64,000 bases of DNA from Fallopia convolvulus (lineage: Eukaryota; Streptophyta; Magnoliopsida; Caryophyllales; Polygonaceae). The stretch spans positions 15,604,501 to 15,668,500 of the forward strand of contig OZ024724.1 of assembly GCA_964016875.1 (NCBI GenBank). The letters run 5' to 3'. A model generated the notes under the pieces. It did no database searches and was not told where the DNA came from. It worked only from the letters and a program-made list of their open reading frames with translations. Position 1 is the stretch's first letter, and every line of letters begins with the position of its first letter. A program made the translations under genes and the position numbers. Of this stretch, positions 56,392 to 64,000 are shown one piece after another.

Positions 56392-58203
56392 GCAGCCTTT
56401 GGTGATCTTAAGGCCCGCTTGACAAGTGCCCCTATAATTCAGGCTCTTGATTGGTCTAAGCCCTTTGAAATAATGTGTGATGCTAGCGATTATGCGGTAG
56501 GGGTTGTGCTAGGCCAAAAGGAAGACAAAGCTTCTCATGTGATTCAATATGCATCAATGACCCTGAATGGTGCACAGAGGAACTATTCTACTACAGAAAA
56601 AGAGATGCTTACAGTGGTATTTGCACTTGAGAAGTTCAGACCTTACCTCCTTGGAACAAAGTTCATCATATATACTGATCATGCTGCCCTAAGATACCTA
56701 CTGACAAAGAAAGAAGCAAAGCCAAGATTGATTCGGTGGGTCCTATTGCTAAGTGAATTTGATATTGAGATCAAGGACAAGAAGGGTGTTGAAAACCTGG
56801 TAGTTGATCATCTCAGCAGAGTTGTTCAAGAAGAAAGTACACCTCAAAAGCAGATTCAAGCAAGCTTTCCGGATGAGTCCTTATTCAAGATGAGCACCAT
56901 AGAGCCATGGTATGCAGACTTGGTGAACTTTCTCAGCACAGGTGAATTCCCTCAACCTTTCAACAAAGCTCAGAGGGACAGACTGCGCAGTACAGCTAGG
57001 TTATTTGTCTGGGATGACCCTTATCTTTGGAAGCACTGCTCTGACTAGGTAATCCGTCGTTGCATTCCAGAAAATGAGGTAAATTCTCTCCTTACACTTT
57101 GTCATTCTGGAGCATGTGGGGGACATTTTGGGATTCAAAGAACTGTTAGGAAGGTACTTGATGCAGGATTTTGGTGGCCTACCATCTTTAAAGATGCACA
57201 CAACTACTGTAAATCCTGTGATAGGTGCCAAAGGGTTGGAAATATGTCCAGTAGGGATGAAATGCCCCAAACTAGTTTATTTTTTTGTGAAGTATTTGAT
57301 GTTTGGGGTATTGATTTTATGGGACCTTTTCCAAACTCTAGTGGAAATATTTATATTTTGCTTGCGGTGTACTACGTTTCCAAATGGGTGGAAGCAAAGG
57401 CCACCATAACTGATGACTCTAGAGTTGTTGCAGATTTCTTTAAGTCCCATATTTTAAACAGGTTTGGAACCCCCAAGGCCCTCATAAGTGATAGGGGAAC
57501 TCACTTTTGTAATAGGACAACTACTGCCCTGTTACAGAAGTATCATGTCAATCAAAGAGTTTCTACTGCCTATCATCCTCAAACAAATGGCCAAGTTGAA
57601 GTATCAAACAAGGAGATTAAATCCATTCTGGAGAAGACGGTGTCCCCTAGCAGAAAATATTGGAGCTAGAGGCTTGATGATGCATTATGGGCCTACAGGA
57701 CAGCTTACAAAACACCTATTGGTATGTCACCTTTTAGGTTGGTTTTTGGTAAGGCTTGTCACCTCCCAATTGAGTTGGAACACAAGGCCTATTGGGCTAT
57801 CAAGAAGTGCAATTTACAACTTGAAGAAGCTGGGGAGCTTAGAAAGCTCCAATTATAGGAGTTGGAGGAGGCCAGGATTGAAGCTTATGATAATGCTATT
57901 CACTAGAAAGAGCGGACTAAGGCTTGGCATGACAAAAATATCTTGAGAAAGGACTTCAAAGCTGGTGACAAAGTCCTTCTATTTCAGTCCCGCCTTAGAC
58001 TCTTTCCAAGCAAGCTAAGATCCCGTTGGGCAAGGCCTTATGTGATTGCTCAAGTCTTTCCCCATGATGCAATTGAGCTCTATGATTCCAAAACTCATGC
58101 TTTATTCAAAGTGAATGGTCAAACAGTGAAGCAATATTATGAGGGATTTACCAAGGACACAATTGAGGAAGTTGTCCTAACAAAACTCGATGTTGAAGAC
58201 TAA
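56392..58203 (+). pseudogene. Athila 2 RNase H and integrase
   Basis: One frame from 55948 to 58203 with TAG stops at 56389, 57046, 57667, 57857 and 57904 and no other breaks seen. RNase H: IMCDASDYAVGVVLG, YSTTEKEMLTVVFAL, IYTDHAALRYLL. Integrase: zinc region (CHSGACGGHFGIQRT, CDRCQRVGNM), core acids in VWGIDFMGPF, LISDRGTHFCN and HPQTNGQVEVSNKEIKS, and a C-terminal domain ending FKAGDKVLLFQSRLRLFPSK. Several stops sit where Athila 1 has Gln, Leu or Lys codons, one base from TAG. Confidence 0.88.
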
Positions 58204-58694
58204 TGAATTGGCATTACGTTGAGCCACAATGTTAAATAAGGCGCTTGTCGGGAGGCAACCCGGCCTAGGTACTTTCTTGTTTTACTTATAATCTAGTTTA
58301 GTTGTTTTTTATTTCTTTTTTCCCTTTTGTTTTTGGGTGAACTAATCTGCAGGTTGATAAAAGGACGCCACGGATAAGGCGGCGACCGCTGCCTGGGTAG
58401 TGGCGCCCGCCATTAATTCATCTCAAAAGTGGCTTAGCTACGAAGTGGTGAACGGCGACCGCCGCCTAAAAAGGCGATTGCCGCCTCCAAGCGGCGACCG
58501 CCGCTCCTTAACGGTGCCCGCCGCCCTACTGTACGGTAAATCCAATTCTTTACCCTTTAAAAAAATCGAAAAATCAAGAAAATAAAAAAATAGAGTGTTG
58601 GGAGTTGAAAAACAGACAGAGGGAAAGTGGGGAGTCAAAAAAATTAGTGTTGAAAAAATAGAGAGTTTTTACAAAGAAAAAAGAGAGAGAGAGA
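58204..58694 (+). other. Post-pol non-coding region with GC motif cluster
   Basis: Begins after the integrase stop. CGGGAGGCAACCCGG near 58248 is a string common just downstream of pol in Athila elements. At 58379-58527 five to six copies and variants of GGCGACCGCCG cluster. Ends in a (GA)n tract where a solo LTR is inserted. Confidence 0.65.
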
Positions 58695-59957
58695 TGACTC
58701 GGCTAAAATCGTTGTTGCCAAGATAAAAAATAAATAACCCTAAACTAACAACTAGTATAGTGTGCAAGTAAGGGGTCGAACCCAAGAGAATCGGGATTCT
58801 GAACAATCAGCAGGTAACAAGACAGGGGTTTTTGGAATTCAGGCAAATAAAAAAACAAACAAATATTATTGGGATTTAATCAATTGGAAGAAAAGCAGAG
58901 TTCATTCAATCAAATCCACCTTATTACTCATCCGATCATTGATTCATCCACTTTTCTATTAATTCCCTACTTAATTCCAATGCTTATAAAAGATTTTCGC
59001 TTGTCCACGGTCCAAGCGAAAGGATGATATGAACAAGAACGCTTAATTCAAATCATGCAAAATATTAAGGATAGAAGGATATTAATTCATGCAATCAAAC
59101 TACGAGTCTCATGCATAAAATAACAATCAAATACTCTTTCTCAATTCTAGTCCACGGTCCTAGAAAAGAGTTGTTTCAAGGATAAATAAGATTGCACAGA
59201 CAACAATCAAACCTAATCCAAACAGTAGATCTAAGTTAATCAAACAAGTTGATCAAGCTTATCAAATCAAACATAGATCATATAAATAAAACAAGAGTTT
59301 TGATATTAACCAAGGGATAGAAAAGTTACCAAAATCTCACGAATTACATAAAAAGGCTTCCTTGATCAAACAAACTCCAAAGGAAAGTTAGTTCTCCATA
59401 AGAGAGAAAAATACTAAAATCTGAATACTTGAAAACTAGATCTAAGAGAATTAATAAAACAAGGCTGAAAACTAGGTTAAGTAGTCTCAAACTAAACATA
59501 CGAAATAAAATAATATCGGAAATAAATAAAGATAGATAGATAGAAAGAGCAATCGCCGCCTCGGATTTATGTTGACGTGGAACTCCGCGGGCGCGGTGAA
59601 CACTCTCTGCGATCGCGGACCTAATCGTGACAGAATTCCAGCGGTGTTTTCCGAAGATGTTTTGACCACTTTAGAGTGGGAATTTCGACCCGGAGTAAAA
59701 ATATGAATTGTAGCTCTTCGAGTCAGCTTTCCAATGATACCAAATTCATCTTCATCCGATCATTGTAGCTCCCGAAATAAACGTTACAATAAAGTGGTGT
59801 CAAAACAACTCCAAATCAACACTTGTCTTCAAAACTCTTGCAATTCTCCAAATCGTGTCTTCGGTCTTCATATGACAATTATGCTCAAAACTAACCTAAA
59901 CACACTCAAATCATAGCTAATATACAAGAGTTAACCTATACTAAATAGAGTGTATCA
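58695..59957 (-). mobile_element. Solo LTR nested in Athila 2
   Basis: The right end read on the minus strand begins TGATACACTCTATTTAG, very like the Athila 2 LTR start TGATATACACAATTATATTG. The left end is TGACTCGG at 58695. Flanks AGAGA (58690-58694 and 59958-59962) form a candidate 5-bp duplication, but they sit in a (GA)n tract so support is modest. Contains GCGATCGC near 59610. No coding content. Confidence 0.6.
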
Positions 59958-60316
59958 AGAGAGAGAGGAGAAAGGTTTCAATCTCAGATCCACTACAAAT
60001 CTGGACGGATTTGAGCCCGCCGTTGCCTTCTTCGCTCGTCGTCGCCCATCCGCTCGCCTCGCCGCCACAGGAACGGCGATCGTTGCCCAACAGCAACCCT
60101 TGTCGCCGACTTTCTGGGCATTTTGACAAACCTTCAAAGCGGTGACCGCCGTTTCATAGCAGCGACCGCCGCCAAGAACAAAGTTCATAGCGGCGACCGC
60201 CGCCTGCCCGCCGCCAAGAACTTCGCTCGCTGCCTCTCCTCGTCGTGCTATTTTTCCGGGTATTTTTGGCCTTTTCTTCTCTATATTCGGTCCTTTGAGC
60301 ATTATAATTACCGAAT
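59958..60316 (+). other. Leader of the 3' ORF with GC motif copies
   Basis: Short frames only. At 60138-60210 variants of GGCGACCGCCG recur, one exact at 60192. Pyrimidine-rich DNA (60220-60295) precedes the ORF and could serve as a splice acceptor region. Confidence 0.5.
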
Positions 60317-61534
60317 ATGAGTACTAGGAAGCGTGGTGCTAGTAGATCCGCTCAATCTGAAATTTATATGGGGCGGAAGAAGAATGTGGATGAGAAGGAG
60401 TTTGTTTCTACTATATTCCTTGATCCTACGTTAATGAGAGAGTTAGGCCTAGATGAGTGTACTAGGCGGATGTTTGATCATGGAGGGTTAGGTAATTTTT
60501 ATTTCAAGAATGCTCCTACATATCCTGAGTGGACAAGAGAGTTCATCATTACTCTTGAGGATGATCGTGATGCAACTAGGATTACGTTTCAGTTAGGTGG
60601 TTCTTCGCATGTTTTTGAGTTATGATGATCTGGATCAGGCATTTGGTATTACCAAACAGCCTTCTGAATTTGCTGATTGGTCTACTAAGAGTGCTCAGTT
60701 TACATTTTGGGATCATTCTACTGGTTCCACTCCATTTAATTCTAAAGGAGGGGAGAAAAATTATAAGTGGTCGCATCCTTCTCTTCGGTTAGCTCACAGG
60801 GTGCTTAGGATGGCTTGGTTTGGTCATTCTGAGCCAAACAAGATCAATCATCCTGACTTGGAGGCGGTTTGGAGTTTGACACCGAAGTGTGCTTTGGTGA
60901 AAGACTGGAAGGCTTTATTTAATCTAGCTGCAAGAAGTGTAGGAGTGAGAAAAAGGGCAAGATTGCTATTGGCGGTATGGTTTCTCTCATTGCTGAGTTG
61001 CTGGACATTCCTTTTCCTCCACCAGCTGAGCGGCTTTCTGCTCGATTCACTTATGATAGGAAGTTTTTGAAGAACGCTTCAGTGATTTCTGATGTTGGGG
61101 GTCATATTGATTATCTGTTTGGTCCTATGGGTGCTTATAAGATTCGTCTGCCCATTGATGGTCTCCAATTTGGACTTGAGTATCATCACTTTGATCTTAG
61201 ACGGTTGTTAGTACGTGTTGACGCTCTTGGTTCTTCTTCTTCTTCTCCACAGGCTCCTCCTCCATCTACTTCACAGCCTATTCCGGAGACTGTACCACAT
61301 GGTGATACCGTTATGCATGAGGATGTTCCTGGTTCGAGTATTCTTGTTACTTCTAGAGTTGACACTGGTCTAAGCTGGAAGGATGATATGATGCGCCAGA
61401 TGAGCAGACTTTCGGTCCGACAGGAGGAGATGTTTGTTCAGCAGTCTGCTTTGTCTACTTCTATAGACCGGATCCACCAGTTTCACCAGGATCAGTCTCA
61501 GTTCTTTCAGCATCAGACTAGCTATTTCCAGTAG
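60317..61534 (+). pseudogene. Envelope-position ORF of Athila 2 (ATHILA ORF-1-like)
   Basis: Starts MSTRKRGASRSAQSE at 60317. Three frame segments make one protein: a first of 101 residues, a shift near 60610, a second to about 60955, and a return at the A run of GAAAAAGGG (60950-60957). Recognisable are FEL/SYDDLDQAFGI, LRLAHRVLRMAWFGH, VWSLTPKCALV and IAIGGMVSLIAELLDI, the pattern of the ATHILA ORF-1 family (judged by resemblance). The C-terminus is Ser/Pro-rich, then Gln/His-rich (MSRLSVRQEEMFVQQSALST), with TAG at 61532. No signal peptide seen. Function unknown; in this position it is often called envelope-like. Confidence 0.72.
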
Positions 61535-62416
61535 CAGGCTCAGTTTTTCCAGGGAGTGTGGCCTGCCTACCCTATCATATCCTGACTATCCACAGTATCC
61601 ACCACCACCACTATCTTATCAATAGTGTTATTATTCTCTACTTTCCCTTTATTTTATCTTATCTTTACTACATTGAGGACAATGTGTGTTCTAAGTGTGG
61701 GGGAGTTGGAATTATATTACCACTGATATGCTATAAAAAAAGCCATAACAATTGAAAAAAGGAAAAATAAAATCCTAGGATAGACTGAAAACCCGAAAGG
61801 GCGGTCTAGGTAATAAGCAGGTAATCTGGCAGGCACTAGGCCTTGGCAAAAATAGATTCAGAGTGGTGTGAGTTGGTGAGTCCATTATTGAAAAATGAAA
61901 TGAGAGTGTTAGGTGAAAACTTGAAAAGACGCCTAAGCAAAATGAGTGAAAAAAAAGAGTGTTTTAGGACTATCTTTTATCGGCGCAGGAGACATAAGAA
62001 GTGGAGTATAGGAGTGTTTTGGGTAGGTTTTCACTAGGAGGTATAAGGTGTAGATTTATGGAGACTTTCACTCTCTTTGTCGGTGCTTTTGGTGGACTTG
62101 TTAGTGGTTAGTTTTTGGTGGTTTGATGTCTGATGTTTTGATGGATATTGGGGATTGTTTGGTGGTTTGAGTTGAGCATTATGTTGATTTGATGTTGATG
62201 ACAATTTGCTCAGTTATGTTGATGTTGAGTAAGGTAGGTAGTTGGAGCTTAATTGCTATATATATTTTTGTTTAGGTCGAGTAGTGCTGGCATGAGAATG
62301 CTTTTATTCGTCTTTGTAAGCTTCCTTGCATTTTGATGATCTGGGGATTATAGTTTTTATGAGTGATAGTAATCTGAGTCACTCAGAGACGAGTGAGATT
62401 CAAGTGTGGGGGAGTT
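61535..62416 (+). other. 3' untranslated region of Athila 2 with two PPT copies
   Basis: Non-coding. The polypurine tract AAGTGTGGGGGAGTT ends directly at the LTR (62402-62416); an identical 15-base copy lies at 61693-61707, preceded by CATTGAGGACAATGTG. Confidence 0.8.
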
Positions 62417-63550
62417 TGATATACACAATTATATTGTGTATTTAGGAGGAGTTTTAGCATTGGTTTATGGTATTCTTAGGTGTTTTATATGCTATGAGCT
62501 ATCTACACCCAGGAAGAGGAAGACCCGAAGATGCATTAATTTGGAGTTTCAGAGCTGGATTGAAGAAAAATGAAGATCGTGTCATGGTGCTAGCGGCGCC
62601 CGCCGCCTTTGGCGGTCAGCAAATCCAAGTGAAGACACGTGTTATAATTTGATTGGTCATATCTTTATCAGCTTTAGTCCGAGTTTATGTATTTTTTGAT
62701 AGACTTTTTAGTCCTAATTTGATATATTAGGTTTTAGAGAGTTGCATCTCTCATTCATACATTATTATCATATTTTCCTTTCAGAGTTTTTAGCCTTTCA
62801 TGGAGAACTAAGCCTTTTTGCTTAGTCAGACAGTTTGAAGCTTCGTTTTGACTTTCAGTTGTGAGATTTCTACTCTTTATTTATTGCATGGAATTATTTT
62901 TCTCTCTTGTTTGAATTGTTTATGTGATTGATTTTAACAATTTCTAGGGTTGTTGTTATTGAATCTCAATTGCTAGATCTAGAGAAATTACTGGTCGAGT
63001 TTCTCTTTTTCATAGTAGCAAACTGCATTGTACTAGTATCTAGTTGTGCTAGTCTATTGTAGAAGAGAGTTAAATTGCATTCTAGTATAAAAGTTGGTTG
63101 TTTTATGCTAGAGTTGTATCCTGATTATATTCTTATTCTTCATGCTGCTTTTGAATTGAATCTTGATAGTTTCAAGGTTATTTAATTACTTAGGATTGAT
63201 AGTATTTGGTTGTGCTATTAATTATCTTTGAAAATGAATTGGAATTCCATATGCATGCGATATTGAGTGAATCTATGATCAACTTGTCATACGAATGTGG
63301 ATCTCTGGTTGACTAAGTGTTTTCCCCAAATTGATAAAAACCCAAATTTTAATTGCTTTGCTAGTTTTTGCATGCTCAATAGTTAGTTTAATTCTAAAAA
63401 CCCTTTTAATTTAATTGACAAAAAATTTACATAAAAAGATAAACCAACCTCCCGGTGGATTCGACCCTTACTTCCTTAAGACTACAGTCTTTAGGATTGT
63501 TAGGACTCTTTTGCATAGCCGTGATTTGCACGACCATTTCACGCCTATCA
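62417..63550 (+). repeat. 3' LTR of Athila 2
   Basis: 1134 bp, TGATATACAC...CCTATCA, preceded by the PPT. Differs from the 5' LTR by point changes and a short insertion around 62800-62830. Confidence 0.94.
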
Positions 63551-64000
63551 GAGAGTCAAAAGGCAAGACCAAAAAAAAGTAATTGTCAAAATCAAAGTGT
63601 TTAGAAAATAATTAATTAAATTGGAGTAGCGCTTCTAAATTTCTAATTATTATATACTGTTATAAAGAATACTTATTCAATAGGTGTTTGATAATGTCTA
63701 TTTATTTTATATAATATTTTACCTAAATTTAGAAAAAAGAATTCAATCTCATGTAAACTCAAAATTTGAATTGTGGAAATAGAAACTACATAAATATTGT
63801 CTTTTAGATAACTTGAAAATAACAATTTGTATGAAATGGTTAGGATAATAATTTTTTTGATATATTTTATTAAATAGTGTTTGTTAGATATATTTTGAAA
63901 ATGATTTGTGTTAGATCAATTAGAATACTAAGATATTTTTAGATAAATTCAAAATAAATATTTACATAAAATTATTAGAATAGTAAAATATTTTTAAATC
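63551..64000. other. AT-rich flank right of Athila 2
   Basis: Begins with the candidate target duplication GAGAG. The rest is AT-rich with no recognisable gene or repeat. Confidence 0.5.

Larger units (their letters stand above)
51555..63550 (+). mobile_element. Athila-type Ty3/gypsy retrotransposon 2
   Basis: LTRs starting TGATATACAC and ending CCTATCA flank gag, protease, RT, RNase H, integrase and an envelope-position ORF on the plus strand. Flanking duplications are GCGAG and GAGAG (4 of 5 match). PBS and PPT are in place. The pol reads mostly in one frame but carries many stops, a frameshift near the protease, and an internal RT deletion. It has its own scattered GC word, GGCGACCGCCG. 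A solo LTR is nested in its 3' region. Confidence 0.93.

Noticed and set aside
60317..61534. Viral envelope gene
   Set aside because: Only the position is envelope-like; no signal peptide, transmembrane anchor or fusion-peptide pattern is visible.

Overview
This window is land-plant nuclear DNA, most likely from a eudicot with a large, repeat-rich genome. It contains no recognisable single-copy host gene. Almost all of it is nested retrotransposons: one SIRE-type Ty1/copia, two Tat-type Ty3/gypsy fragments, two degraded copia fragments, two long Athila-type Ty3/gypsy elements, a non-autonomous LTR element without pol (LARD-like), solo LTRs, an L1-type LINE and an array of a second LINE family. 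The lineage names rest on domain order, motifs and protein resemblance, not on database searches.

Layout. 1-9404: SIRE-type copia on the minus strand, cut by the left window edge, with 5' LTR, PBS, gag, pol and an envelope-position ORF. 9405-~15100: minus-strand Tat element; its antisense accessory ORF (plus strand, with an intron) is interrupted by the SIRE insertion. ~15120-16217: plus-strand copia remnant. 16218-18324: 5' LTR, PBS and gag of a second, plus-strand Tat element. 18316-~20545: minus-strand copia remnant. 20546-43422: three head-to-tail LINE copies, each with a (TAA)n tail. The middle copy is split by the LARD (21865-40414, TSD TTTCT) and by a solo LTR (40842-41458, TSD GATGA). 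The LARD is itself split by an Athila element (24810-35390, TSD AAAAG). 43423-46706: AT-rich, with a MITE-like hairpin and other palindromes. 46707-51201: L1 LINE interrupted by a 245-bp element and an LTR-like block. ~51380-51554: SINE-like remnant. 51555-63550: second Athila element, plus strand, with an ATHILA ORF-1-like gene in the envelope position and a solo LTR in its 3' region. 63551-64000: AT-rich, nothing recognised.

Relative ages. The 24.8-35.4 kb Athila is the youngest long element: its LTRs differ by only about 1-2% by eye and its whole gag-pol frame is broken by just three in-frame stops. The LARD that contains it is older, and the LINE that contains the LARD is older still. The 51.6-63.6 kb Athila is more decayed.

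The most unusual signal is that each long LTR family here carries its own short, GC-rich and mostly palindromic word, scattered through LTRs, untranslated DNA and the disordered linkers of its proteins but not seen in the enzyme domains: GTTCCC/GGGAAC in SIRE, GGCGCGCC in the LARD, TCGGGCCCGA in Athila 1, GGCGACCGCCG in Athila 2, CTCGTTAACGAG in the 48-49.4 kb block. A second unusual signal is the (TAA)n-tailed LINE family, which ends in a restriction-like-endonuclease-like motif and whose copies sit in each other's TAA tails.
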